Shown in pieces: positions 11,362 to 21,865 of a DNA stretch of 64,000 bases; within the stretch, counting starts at the first letter, position 1, and every line of letters starts with the position of its first letter. Source of the stretch: Metellina segmentata (lineage: Eukaryota > Arthropoda > Arachnida > Araneae > Tetragnathidae); the NCBI GenBank assembly GCA_947359465.1, contig OX375882.1:52946509-53010508 (forward strand), given 5' to 3'. A program made the position numbers and the translations under genes. The notes beneath the pieces were generated by a model, which worked only from the letters and a program-made list of their open reading frames with translations, made no database searches and was not told the DNA's origin.

Positions 11362-11736
11362 ATGCCAAAGTACACCATAACACAGAATTTTAAAGTTAGA
11401 TTTTCATTCATTTTTTCTAAAAAATTATGTAAATATAGTCAAACTTCTGTATTCAAAAGTCGACACAAAGTTTATGTTTTAGAATTTGGCAATACTCGGA
11501 ATCAAAGTAGAGTTTATATCCACATGGAAGAAAGTGCGTTCATATCAATGACACTCACAATTCAATTTTTGCGCTTTGATAAAGACACTTTAAAATTGTC
11601 TTGGTCTAAAACAGAGTACATATCTGAAATTGATTTTAGTGATCCTTCAGTAAATAGACTCCTTGAACCAGCATTTGATAAACGTATCCACTATACATTT
11701 TTAAATGCTAAGTTCAATGACTTAAACATGGGATAG
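11362..11736 (+). CDS. 124-residue ORF in the TIR element
   Basis: An open frame whose ATG lies inside the left terminal repeat. The protein starts MPKYTITQNFKVRFSFIFS, is basic in its first half and acidic towards the end (DFSDPSVNRLLEPAFDKR). I see no DDE triad, helix-turn-helix, zinc finger or membrane segment. It is too short for a full transposase. It may be an accessory protein, a truncated transposase or a captured host exon. The open frame in otherwise stop-rich AT DNA and its position at the element end are the only evidence that it is coding. Confidence 0.35.
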   Translation: MPKYTITQNFKVRFSFIFSKKLCKYSQTSVFKSRHKVYVLEFGNTRNQSRVYIHMEESAFISMTLTIQFLRFDKDTLKLSWSKTEYISEIDFSDPSVNRLLEPAFDKRIHYTFLNAKFNDLNMG

Positions 11737-11763
11737 TATGTTTTCTATATTTTACTATGCAAG

Positions 11764-12280
11764 ATTAAGAAAAATGTTTCTAATGTATGTTTTCTTAGTG
11801 TTTCAACTGTCAGTAAAAATGTTTCTAATGTATGTTTTCTTAGTGTTTCAATTGTCAATAAAAATGTTTTTGTGAAGTGTAGTGTGGGTCACATTTGTCA
11901 TGTAGTGTGAGTCACAAACAAAATGTCATGTTTTAAATTAATTATATATTTAATTAATCTATTAATAATCTGCTATTAAAGTACAATTATTGGAAGTAAC
12001 AATAATTTTAAAACAAAATTTTTTTATAATCAACAGAGGAAGAAACAAGAGTTTTTGTACTTAATCAAAGTATCACTTCCCTTTCATGTAGTGTGAGTCA
12101 CAGCTCAGTTTTCCCCATGTACAGAGAATACCCAGTAAGATAAATGAAATTTAGTAGCTAATATGCATAAATTAAACCTTTACTAAAGTAAAACAAGTTG
12201 CAAATCTCCTTTTATTGTAATAATAATTTTTTTATGGTAGCTTTGAGATTCAAGTTTAGCTCACTTGTAGTGTGAGTCAC
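11764..12280 (+). repeat. Four GTAGTGTGAGTCAC motifs and a 44-bp duplication
   Basis: The block aaaaatgtttctaatgtatg...gtgtttcaactgtcagt is repeated in tandem at about 11770-11865. The 14-mer GTAGTGTG(A/G)GTCAC then recurs four times in the same orientation. Subterminal direct repeats of this kind usually bind transposase. Confidence 0.8.
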
Positions 12281-13077
12281 GCATGGAACTAGCCTATACC
12301 AAACTATAGTTAAGTTTAGAATGGTAGTGTCGGCCTGGTCTCCTCCACACCCAAGTGCGGAAATCATCTGACCCAAGGCTGAAGAATAATTCGTCTCTTA
12401 ACATGATACGTAGCCATTACATGCCTGTTCACGACTCGTGAACACCATACCACTCCAGATGTAGCCGACGATCTTCAGTAGCCACTATCATTTATTGCTG
12501 CATCTGCTGTAATTTCTAGTATAAAGGTATGAGAAGCTTTCACTTACAAAATAGCCAATCCCTTAGAAACCTACCACATTCTGCCATTAGTAACATTGGA
12601 AATGACTATAGACTAGACCATTAATTATGTCACAACTTTTAAAGTAATCCAAAAATTGCAATATTCATTCTCAATCTTACTCACTTCTCCCTCCACTCAA
12701 AGTCTGATCTATAAGTTTACTCTTGCTTTATGCAAGAGAAGCGGCGGTTCAGAAGATAGCACTAAGACTCAATCTATCAACAAATGTAAAGAACTTTTCT
12801 TCGCGGGCAATACTTGGGGGTGATCACTTGAGTATTTACTCCGACTCGAAAGTGAGCATTTATCCTGTCTCCCTGATTAATTGTGTTATCCAGACCCTTT
12901 TACCTCAAATGTTTAGTAAAATGTTTCTCTTTGAGTATTTTCTTTTTCTTTTATCTTTTTAAGATGAAGAGATTCCCTAATGATGCTGCGAGTGCTCAGT
13001 AAGTGATGTGTCCAGTCAGTCCATGAAGTTTAACAGCACATCGATACATCCAGTAGATCCTACAACTCGTAGTTCTG

Positions 13078-14398
13078 AGAGTGTAACAGTGCCAAAAGTA
13101 CTATTTACCAGTATGATAACGCCCGGTCCATCGAGGCTTGCCTCTGCTAAGAGTGTGACATTGCCAAAAGTACTATTTACCAGTAGGATGACGCCCGGTC
13201 CCTCGAGGCTTGCCTCTGCTAAGAGTGTAACATTTCCAAAAGTACTATTTACCAGTAGGATGACGCCCGGTCCCTCGAGGCTTGCCTCTGCTAAGAGTGT
13301 AACATTGCCAAAAGTACTATTTATCAGTATGATAACGCCCGGTCCCTCGAGGCTTGCCTCTGCTAAGAGTGTAGTAACATTGCCAAAAGTACTATTTACC
13401 AGTAGGATGACGCCCGGTCCCTCGAGGCTTGCCTCTGCTAAGAGTGTAACATTTCCAAAAGTACTATTTACCAGTAGGATGACGCCCGGTCCCTCGAGGC
13501 CTGCCTCTGCTAAGAGTGTAGTAACATTGCCAAAAGTACTATTTACCAGTAGGATGACGCCCGGTCCCTCGAGGCTTGCCTCTGCTAAGAGTGTAACATT
13601 TCCAAAAGTACTATTTACCAGTAGGATGACGCCCGGTCCCTCGAGGCTTGCCTCTGCTAAGAGTGTAGTAACATTGCCAAAAGTACTATTTACCAGTAGG
13701 ATGACGCCCGGTCCCTCGAGGCTTGCCTCTGCTAAGAGTGTAGTAACATTGCCAAAAGTACTATTTACCAGTAGGATGACGCCCGGTCCCTCGAGGCTTG
13801 CCTCTGCTAAGAGTGTAGTAACATTGCCAAAAGTACTATTTACCAGTAGGATGACGCCCGGTCCCTCGAGGCTTGCCTCTGCTAAGAGTGTAACATTTCC
13901 AAAAGTACTATTTACCAGTAGGATGACGCCCGGTCCCTCGAGGCTTGCCTCTGCTAAGAGTGTAACATTGCCAAAAGTACTATTTATCAGTATGATAACG
14001 CCCGGTCCCTCGAGGCTTGCCTCTGCTAAGAGTGTAGTAACATTGCCAAAAGTACTATTTACCAGTAGGATGACGCCCGGTCCCTCGAGGCTTGCCTCTG
14101 CTAAGAGTGTAACATTTCCAAAAGTACTATTTACCAGTAGGATGACGCCCGGTCCCTCGAGGCTTGCCTCTGGTAAGAGTGTAGTAACATTGCCAAAAGT
14201 ACTATTTACCAGTAGGATGACGCCCGGTCCCTCGAGGCTTGCCTCTGCTAAGAGTGTAACATTTCCAAAAGTACTATTTACCAGTAGGATGACGCCCGGT
14301 CCCTCGAGGCTTGCCTCTGCTAAGAGTGTAGTAACATTGCCAAAAGTACTATTTACCAGTAGGATGACGCCCGGTCCCTCGTGGCTTGCCTCTCCCAA
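13078..14398. repeat. 18-copy 72/75-bp minisatellite, open on both strands
   Basis: Eighteen units of 72 or 75 bp, the difference being a GTA insertion in agtgta(gta)acattg. Each unit carries ccaaaagtactatttaccag and cgcccggtccctcgaggctt. The plus strand reads SVTLPKVLFTSRMTPGPSR per unit and the minus strand reads LEGPGVILLVNSTFGNVT, both without stops. By variant type, units 3-6 and 12-15 have the same order (F, ISMI-type, VV, F), a higher-order duplication. Because the unit is a multiple of three, an open frame persists automatically, so coding potential is unproven. The array is GC-richer than its surroundings. Confidence 0.9.
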
Positions 14399-14586
14399 GA
14401 CTGCTGCTGTCTCTTTGCAAGTTACATGCAAAAAAACTATTTTCTTTGATCAAATTTTTAAACTATCTCAGTGTAGGAAGTTTTCACATATGTATTTTTA
14501 GGTACTTTTCAATTATTTAGAAGTTGAAATAGACCAAACTTACTAGTAAAAGATGAAACACTTGTACCAGACGTCAGCTTTAGTAC

Positions 14587-14703
14587 CTCTCTGTTTAGTT
14601 CTTGAACTGTATTTGCAAGATGAGTGGCTTTGAATTCATCTTCAGGTGATGCATTACAATAAAACTTAGTTGCTATTACAACATAGTCAGGATCGTCAGT
14701 TTT
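14587..14703 (-). CDS. Large gene exon 14 (phase 0-0)
   Basis: The acceptor TTTTTATTGTAG and donor GAG|GTACTA bracket 39 codons: KTDDPDYVVIATKFYCNASP... ending THLANTVQELNRE. The last heptads join smoothly to NQRVYKKF of the last exon. As a phase-0 exon between two phase-0 neighbours it could be alternatively skipped without shifting the frame. Confidence 0.85.
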
Positions 14704-14984
14704 CTACAATAAAAATATTTCACATAAATTATTTGTATTTTCTACAGATTTAATATTATATAAAAAGTTTTCAGACTGACTTGTATACATAACTAATACA
14801 TTCCAACTGACAATATAACACGAAATCCAAATGAAAACAATAATTATGACTGAAATAAGTTTCGACGAATGTTTCAGGTAATACTTTGAAAGATCTACTT
14901 TTAAACTACCCTCGTGACACTTACATTTTATTTTATTTTTAGATTCAAGAAAGGTTGAATTTATGACCTGGATTGAGTAGTGTT

Positions 14985-15175
14985 TTATTACACGAGTGAC
15001 ATTTTTGGCCAAGCTGTGCCAAACACAAGACATACAAATCAGTAAATGTAAAGTTCTATTTACCTAGAAGAGTACAGAGCAAGTTGCAGAAGTCGAATAC
15101 AAGCCGCTCACAATTTGTAGGTTGCTAGCACAGTGAGCAAACTTACTAAACCTAGGAGATCCTAGATTTAAGAAA
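14985..15175 (+). mobile_element. SINE family 2, degraded piece
   Basis: Contains ttttggccaagctgtgccaaacacaagacat and then the B-box-like/tail sequence gtcgaatacaagccgctcac and gtaggttgctagcac, all shared with other family 2 copies in the window. Confidence 0.55.
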
Positions 15176-15261
15176 GTAGAAACGAGCAAAACGCACTTAA
15201 TTCCCAAGCCCTCAATCATCGATTAATATTCTGAACGAATTCCACACCAACCAAATCCAGT

Positions 15262-15670
15262 GGGTTGGTTGGGTTTTATGGCTCACGCGGTATATTTGGC
15301 CATATTGTACGCAGGACAAGACAGACCATGTCAAGTACTGGACATGAACGCACAAGGATATAATAAAAGTTTTACTGAATCAAGAGAAAAATACATCCAG
15401 CGTTAGTTACAGCAATGGAACTTATGCCGCCTACAACTCTCTGGTTTCTAGCGGAGTGGACGAATCCACTGAACCAGGGTGATTACAGTTCGCTTACAAT
15501 CGTCTAGTTTATGAGGCTCGGATAAATCTGTTCTAAATGGATAAATTTTCCAGCGTTTACATGATCGACATGACAAAGCCTACCAGTACTCTCGTCGATT
15601 CCTGTTGAACTAGTTGGTTGGGTTTCTATGATGTCAGAGCCATACATGGCCATGTTGCGTATCGGTTTTT
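15262..15670 (+). mobile_element. Two overlapping SINE family 2 copies
   Basis: Two heads, ggttgggttttatggctcac near 15265 and ggttgggtttctatgatgtc near 15612, each followed by a ttggccat..ttg..gc block (catggccatgttgcg in the second). The 3' part of the first includes aatacatccagcgt. Confidence 0.6.
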
Positions 15671-15999
15671 CACTTCTTTGAATAAGAGGGACTAAAACAC
15701 GTCTTATCTAACCCACATCCCCGTTTTAATACATTACAAGTCTCTAATTTAGCATCATCCCAATCCGGAACCTTAAACATAGTCATTAGATTCGGAGAAT
15801 ATTTTCTATTCAAATTGGTTTACCGTTTCTGAAACACAAGAGTTGTGTATTTTACTGGAAGTCTCTAACAACGGGACCCGTAGGACCAGTTTGTGAAGAA
15901 TTTAGGAAACGTCTAGTAAAAACCCGACATGGGCACATGTGAGAATATAATTCAGCCCCAAATAGGTGTCTCAAGAGCTAGTTGTGAGAACTGGCTTAC

Positions 16000-16197
16000 C
16001 GGCGTGCATGTCGTGGCAGGTGCTTCTTCGGATGACCGAGACCTCCACTGTGCATACTTCGATCTTTTCTTGTGAGCTGTGTGAGTATGTTGCTCTGTCT
16101 CTTTCTTTACGCTAGATAGATCTCTGTTTAGGAGCTCCCATTTCAACTGGCAGATCTGACGGGTCTTCTGAGATAACGTCTCTTCGAGGTCTTGTGT
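16000..16197 (-). CDS. Large gene exon 13
   Basis: Acceptor TACATTACAG, donor CCG|GTAAGC, 66 codons, phase 0-0. The peptide TQDLEETLSQKTRQICQLKW..LLNRDLSSVKKE is a coiled coil, followed by a His/Lys/Arg-rich linker (HTHTAHKKRSKY) and ends ATTCTP. Confidence 0.93.
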
Positions 16198-16384
16198 CTG
16201 TAATGTACGAAACAAAAGGATGAACTGAGCTCTTCATATTTTTAGTAATACATATTACCTTACTAATTAAATTAAATAGAAATAGTATCGTCCACTGAGC
16301 AGTGTTGTAGGGATATTACTAGTTGCGTTAGCAAAGAAGTTGCAGAACTCAAGGTTCGATTACAATGGAGTACAACGTATCAGC

Positions 16385-16475
16385 AACCTACCGCCTGGAT
16401 TGGATGGATTGGATATTATTTTGTGGCATTGGGTCCTCTTGGGACATATTATGCCAAACTCAAGATAAAAAACAA
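16385..16475 (+). mobile_element. SINE family 2 fragment
   Basis: Short, diverged match: ttttgtggcattgggtcctcttgggacatattatgccaaactcaag resembles the family 2 head in order and content. Confidence 0.4.
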
Positions 16476-17609
16476 ATATATAATACAATAAAAAAGTGAA
16501 ATGAGTCAAAGCATAATGAATGAATACTACATAAAATTATATGTGATAGATAAAACCAATGTCATGTAAAAAGCTAAAAATATTTGGATGAGGATTCTCT
16601 CCGATCATGTCATCTAAAACCAAGGTATATGAATTAAAATGTCAACCTACCGCCTGGATGTCCGTCAGTAGACACATTGTATCCAATGATATCACTCGTA
16701 CTTCCTTTGTAATTAATTGTGGCTATCGCCAATTGAGGATAAGCCAAATTGACCCAAGAACCAAATGATATTACTTCTTGTAAACATTGTTTTAATACAA
16801 AAAAAAATTATATTCCGTATATTCAAATATAAATATGATTTAATTAGTGTGTATAATTTTGATTTGCCGTTATTGGGTAATTTGCTTTTGCTACAGAAGG
16901 TAAAATATTTAATTTGCCTTTGTTGGGTAATTTTGTTTTGTTACACAGGAGGTAAAATATTGTCGACTTATAAGTGAAATATCCAAGACAGAACTTTCAA
17001 GATGTGAGTTTCTTAGCTCTTCTAGACCATCCATGGGGTGATGTTAGACTAGTGAAGCCTAATATGGCATTTTTCTTTGCATGAAGGAGAGATTTCTTCG
17101 TGAGAAACACATTTAATGAATTTAGTTTAGTGGGACGAATTTTTCCACTCCTATTTCTCTGAACTGTTTTCTGCATGGTGTATTTTACTTGTAGGCCGAT
17201 GATATAATCCATCAGAGATTCTCAACGAATTAATTGCAATGTATAATATATGTTAGTTCTAGATCCCACACGCCCTGTAGCAAAACCTTTCTTTTTAATG
17301 TCAAGCCATTGACCTGACTATTCGGTATTACAAGGAACGAAGTGGTGACACAAGAATTTAACCATGTTTCACGTAAACATGCAATAATGCTAATATGTTG
17401 CAAAAACTAAAGTGATTTATCAAAAATTAATTGTATAATTGAAATTTGAGAAAAGGAGAAGTAAAGGTGCATAGAATTCATATCAAAACGACTTACATTT
17501 CATCTTTACCATTCGGAACAGTTATTTTTAATCATATTATGTGCATAGTCGTAATTTTAAAATGTATATTTTTTGAATATGTTAAAAAAACATTGGAAGA
17601 TGCAGTTAC

Positions 17610-17692
17610 CTGCTTTGTGAGCAGAGCTGATAAATCCTGTAGTCTTTCAATTGCACTGGAATCTAACTGACTGTCACGTCTTGTACCGCAAT
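17610..17692 (-). CDS. Large gene exon 12
   Basis: Acceptor GGTTCCAG and donor CAG|GTAACT bracket 83 nt: two bases completing Asp, then CGTRRDSQLDSSAIERLQDL..LLTKQ. Phase 1 in, 0 out. Confidence 0.92.
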
Positions 17693-18615
17693 CTGGAACC
17701 AGAAATCAAGTTTAAGAAATGAAACATTTATGTCATAGCTACATGCTTTTTAAAACATCATGATGTACATTATAATAAAAGACTATTTGCATAATTACAT
17801 GTTTTTCAGAAGATCGCGATGCACATGCCCAAATTATAGCTTATCAGGATACGCATTTTCTAACCGAATCATTAAAAATGTATAAAAAACTATGAAAAGT
17901 AAATTTACTTATCATGATATATTTAAACGATATTTAACATGAAGTAAGGGAGTTTATTTTCCTAGGGAGGATATTATCCTTTCTTGTCTTAATTACGTCA
18001 GGATATGTATAAGTTAGTCATTAATCATTAAAAAAAGGCATTTGAATTTTACTTTCAAAGAATATAGTGCACACTGGTAAATAAAATCCTCAATTGCCCT
18101 ATTTGTTTTAAAATTATGATTTATATTTAGGGTGGTCAAAAATAGAACTAAATGTAAAATAATAAAATAATGATCTGTAGTGTGAGGCATTTTCGCTAGT
18201 GAACATGCTGCACTCAATTTACATAAAAATGTACGTTAAGAAGAATATGGCTTTTGTCATCGTCTCACTAGGTCTGTTCCTCAGTGGGTGATGTAATAAA
18301 AATTGTGTTTTCGGAGTCTGAAATATATTTGATGAGCAGGATCCGTTTGCTATATACATTACAACCACACATCTATTATTGCATTCAAAAATAAGAAGAT
18401 TTAAGTTTAATGTTCATCTATTTAAACAATATATGCATGTAGGAGTATAAGTTTCGCTTGTGCTCTATGTTCGTTTGTTTCTACATAAGAAAAAATTAGA
18501 GCGGTGGAGGATTAAAGCAAAAATTTGCGTATGTATCAATTATCATACACTAATATTTTGAACATAAATATTATCTATACAATATTTGTACTTTAATTTC
18601 TCAGTATAATAAAGC

Positions 18616-18942
18616 ATTAAGGTCAGGCGGGGTAATTGTAAACACGTGATACAAGCACCCACGTGGGATTCCGAGAAACTAAAGTTGTGAAATCCCTACT
18701 TTCCCTACCCTTTTTACCCCTACTTTCAGGGGTAATTGTAAACGTGTGGGGTTATTGCAAACAACCGACTACGGTGTGATATGTCTTTTCTGTAATCTTC
18801 GTAATAGTGAAATATCGAAGTTGGATAGTGACAAGTTAGTTTAGTAGGGTAAACGATGATTAATTATTTCATCGAGTTTTAAAATAAGGATGGAAAGTGA
18901 ACATACAAATTTTGTTTACAATTACCCCGCCTAACCCTAATT
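18616..18942. mobile_element. MITE with GGCGGGGTAATTGTAAAC ends
   Basis: The left end GGTCAGGCGGGGTAATTG (about 18620) and the right end, whose complement is GGGTTAGGCGGGGTAATTG (about 18938), form roughly 23-bp inverted repeats. Two further inward copies of ggggtaattgtaaac / ggggttattgcaaac occur near 18729 and 18751. TTA/TAA at the borders fits a 3-bp target duplication of PIF/Harbinger type, but the exact edges are ambiguous. No ORF inside. Confidence 0.7.
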
Positions 18943-19404
18943 TCTTTTCGAGTAAAAAATTCATCAGAGCGTCACGAGACTTCCTAGCAATCAGTGAATT
19001 ATTTCAACCTTTAGAATGCTTTCATTGGCCATTTCCTTAGCATATATTCCCTTGAATCGATTGTAAATATAGATTGAAACGATATGGAAAGATTCCATTG
19101 GTCATTTCCATAGATTCGAATAGTTTGTAAAGATTCTCTCTATATTGCTCTTTTCCTTAGAATAGAAATTTTTAGAGCCATTTTGTTGTTACTTTCCTTA
19201 AATTAAAATCCTTTGAAAAGATTCTATTGGTCTTTTCCTAGAATATAATCCTTTGGGAAGATTTTAATTGTCAAGAAGGTCAACACTTGTTGGAAGTAAT
19301 GCAGAGAAGACTGCATTTTCCATTTTTCTTTGTTTGTCATGATATTCCAATTGTTGGTGTCACTGTTTAGCAACCTGAGAAAAGAGAGTTTGATACTCGA
19401 TAAA

Positions 19405-19620
19405 ACCAAAGACCGTCATGTACGTGGGACTGATGTGCGTTAAATCTGTCGTGGCTTTGAATTCCCTCACGTTGGCATGGCATGGAAGTTTGGAGAATAG
19501 GATGCAAGTTCAGATGTTGTCCTCGTAGTTAATCCGTAGTTCAAAATTACGACGTGTTTTCTATGGATCTTTCCATTCAAAACGTCACCAATAGCCCGTT
19601 GTGTTGTTGTAGTGTGATGT
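19405..19620 (+). mobile_element. SINE family 1 copy
   Basis: Contains accaaagaccgtcatgtacg, gatgtgcgttaaatctgtcg, tggcatggcatggaagtttg, gtagttcaaaattacgacg and caccaatagcccgttgtgtt in family order. It is followed directly by a LINE piece. Confidence 0.8.
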
Positions 19621-19639
19621 ATATTCTACTACCTACCAC

Positions 19640-20030
19640 CCCCTTAGTCCTGCTTGTAGCCTCAGCTTGGCAAGGGGGTGTTCCTGGGAGGAGTGGGCGA
19701 AGTACGTCGGGAGTTTTCACTCCTGGTAGGGTCACCCAAGGCGTGGAGGCCACTCCATTATTCCCAGCTAACACTAGCAGGCAAAGGAGCCAAGACAGAC
19801 TTCTACCCATGGGTGCTCCATTACAACAGAAGCTGCACATTTCCTCTTCCACAAAGGAAATGTTATGGTGATGAGGCGTCGCCTGAGCATGTCCTCCAGT
19901 GTCTTGGACTTACAAAGCAGGACATTACTTCTGACCCTTTGACTGTAAGGGACTTTTTATATGTCAACAACCTATTGGAGCTCGTCTGACTTCTGTCAGA
20001 TGAGTGGGATTAGAAACAACAACAACACTA
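19640..20030 (+). pseudogene. LINE ORF2 C-terminus (5'-truncated insertion)
   Basis: The frame to 19989 encodes TLAGKGAKTDFYPWVLHYNR and then GDEASPEHVLQCLGLTKQDI ... RDFLYVNNLLELV-stop, the C-terminal end of a non-LTR reverse transcriptase family abundant in spiders. The 3' end has an AAC-rich tail (gaaacaacaacaac), as expected of a retroposed copy. Upstream sequence is scrambled, and there is no reverse transcriptase domain in this piece. Confidence 0.75.
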
Positions 20031-20086
20031 CCTACCTGCAAGGTGTAATTATGTGTGTGAACCCTTCATACGGTTTATCAAATTAC

Positions 20087-20183
20087 CTTTAGTGGATGAT
20101 CCAGCTGCCTGAAGTTCTCTCATCTTTTCTAACAAATCCAAAGTCATGGTCTCTTGCTCTTTAGAATGATGTCTGAAATTGAC
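20087..20183 (-). CDS. Large gene exon 11
   Basis: Acceptor CCATAG|GTC and donor AAAG|GTAATT. Thirty-two codons plus one base: VNFRHHSKEQETMTLDLLEK, then MRELQAAGSSTK. An alternative acceptor (TTTCAG, 11 nt further in) would hit a stop at once, which decides the boundary. Confidence 0.9.
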
Positions 20184-20393
20184 CTATGGATTAAAAATAA
20201 ATATGCATACAATATTTGCGATCGAAATACAGAAGGCATTATACGCAACCAGCAAATTATTAAATTATTTCAATGAAAAATAATAAGATTATTTTAATAT
20301 TAAAGTAACGTGACACGTATCTTTACAATTCTTATTTTCAAATGATTTCAGATACATTTAGAGATGAGAAGTATTAGAAACACGAGATATTAC

Positions 20394-20548
20394 CTCAACT
20401 GTTTCTCTTTCGCTCCTGAGTTTCTCAGTCCAGCTTTCTAGGTATTCTATTCTCTTTCTTAACTGCATCATGGTATGGCGACATCCTTGGACATCTCTTG
20501 GTGATGCTCCCTGTTGGTGCATCTCCCAAAGCTTCTCACGATAACGTT
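20394..20548 (-). CDS. Large gene exon 10
   Basis: Begins after ATGCGAAAAG with two bases completing Gln (phase match with exon 9) and ends GTTGAG|GTAATA. The peptide RYREKLWEMHQQGASPRDVQ ... MMQLRKRIEYLESWTEKLR is a strong coiled coil. The acceptor has a weak pyrimidine tract, so its position rests mainly on phase. Confidence 0.85.
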
Positions 20549-21311
20549 CTTTTCGCATAAATTTAAAGACACATAATGGCGTTATTGGTGTAATTCACAA
20601 ACTTCAATGGAATTAAAAAATTAAAATAATCAATTCACGCCATTGGAGCGGTTACATGTAAATTTCATTAAACAGTTTTTAATATTGATCAATTTAAAAA
20701 AAAGAATGTACTTTTCATTCTCATCATGCTTTACCTTGTTGCTTTTTGCCTGAAGCACATCAAGACTAAAGATTTCAAAAATTCCCAATTCAAGAAATAC
20801 CACAAATTTAGAACTAATTAAATAAAAATAAATAATAGAAAACCTACAAAGCGTAAATATGAGTTAATACAGTATGCTTTCGAAAAGAATAGAAAGAGGT
20901 TTTTATCCTAATTTCTTGTATATATACTTTTTTTTGGATTTTGACTATTTGAAATTCGATAAAAAAAAATCATGTGTCATTTGATGGGACTTTACTGAAA
21001 GCATAAATTAACTTCAAGTTCTGATGCGTGTTCAAAACCATCAGTTCTTTGGAATTCAATGTTATTCAATACATGTTTTCAAATTCCCGTTCTAACCGTT
21101 AATAAAATAAAATGTTGTATTTGGCATATCAAATAATCTCATAATAATTCAAATCACAAGTCAGCAATAATTTCACGAAACATAACTTTAAGCATTCAGG
21201 CAAAATATTTATTATTTTTAACTTAACATCGAAATTAGATTGGATATAAGATAAATTTTTGTGGTTGATGTTCTAGCTTTGTTGTATGAAGCAGACATTT
21301 AAGATACTTAC

Positions 21312-21558
21312 GAGTTTCTTGAACGTGATGGGAGTGCATTTCATCCATTTTCTCGTCTAGTATCTCCAAATCTTTTTCCAAGCGTCGACAAATGTCCTCT
21401 TTCTCCTTCAGTTGGTCAAGCAAGATGACATTTTCCTCAAGGAGTCCAAAGTAAGATTCCGAACCTTTCCTACCTCTGTCAAAATCTTCTTCCTCGCTTT
21501 CCTTGCTAGCGGCAGGACTTGTGATGTCTACGTCACAAGTATCGGTCACCATTCTGGC
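21312..21558 (-). CDS. Large gene exon 9
   Basis: Acceptor TTTTCATTTAG and donor ACTC|GTAAGT. Starts ARMVTDTCDVDITSPAASKE and is acidic, then forms a coiled coil: YFGLLEENVILLDQLKEKED and RRLEKDLEILDEKMDEMHSH. Phase 0 in, 1 out. Confidence 0.93.
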
Positions 21559-21787
21559 CTAAATGAAAATTTAGAACGTTATCTTTCAAATATCATACAC
21601 ATCATAGTACTTAGAGCCTTTTAACTACCTCAACTAACACTAGCAACACACTTAGGTAAATGGTCTGTATTCAGACGAAATTCTTTTGATAAGCATGGTA
21701 ATAATTTCCATTCCATTTTTTCCAAATTTGTAATGAATTATGGATTACTATTTGCATGTAGAAAAATAAATTATCCCGTGTTTAAGT

Positions 21788-21865
21788 TAGTTGTGTTGGG
21801 TTTTATGGCGCAAGGGTCATCAATAAACATGTTACCTCAAACAGAAGAGAACGCCAAGTTCAAGA
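21788..21865 (+). mobile_element. SINE family 2 fragment
   Basis: gtgttgggttttatggcgca with a following gccaagttcaagatat block. A head-only fragment. Confidence 0.6.

Larger units (their letters stand above)
11348..12298. mobile_element. 951-bp TIR element inserted at TA
   Basis: Terminal inverted repeats TATAGGCTAATTCCATGC (11348-11365) and its complement with one mismatch (12281-12298). TA flanks both ends (TA-TAGGCTA ... TAGCCTA-TA), consistent with TA target duplication. It interrupts a Tc1 fossil, so it is a discrete insertion. It contains an intact 124-codon ORF, a 44-bp tandem duplication near 11770-11865, and four direct copies of GTAGTGTG(A/G)GTCAC (about 11880, 11904, 12091, 12268), the last abutting the right TIR. 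I know of no named family with these ends. Confidence 0.75.
10680..12475 (-). pseudogene. Tc1 transposase fossil split by two insertions
   Basis: Three minus-strand pieces in correct order make one Tc1 relic. Bases 12475-12335 encode LEWYGVHES..., LGSDDFRTWVWRRPG (first Asp region). Bases 11345-11210 encode TLPWSKSFPDLSPTEHVWG (the DLSPIEHVWD motif). Bases 10850-10680 encode RNIRNLKHELQDAWHNLP and MYRHQGG (C-terminus). Between pieces one and two lies a 951-bp TIR element, and between two and three a SINE. Frameshifts and stops show that it is dead. Confidence 0.75.

Noticed and set aside
13016..14431. Calling the minisatellite a 471- or 497-residue repeat protein gene
   Set aside because: A repeat unit that is a multiple of three stays open by default on any stop-free frame; no clear promoter, start context or splice support. 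Kept as a finding only.
14704..15033. 109-codon minus-strand ORF with a hydrophobic segment
   Set aside because: It starts within SINE sequence and runs through the acceptor region of exon 14; it is intron.
16997..17212. 71-codon basic minus-strand ORF
   Set aside because: No splice phase that fits the large gene, and no family recognised; too short to support.
20172..20183. Alternative acceptor TTTCAG for exon 11
   Set aside because: It would place TAA in frame after three codons; CCATAG matches the phase and stays open.
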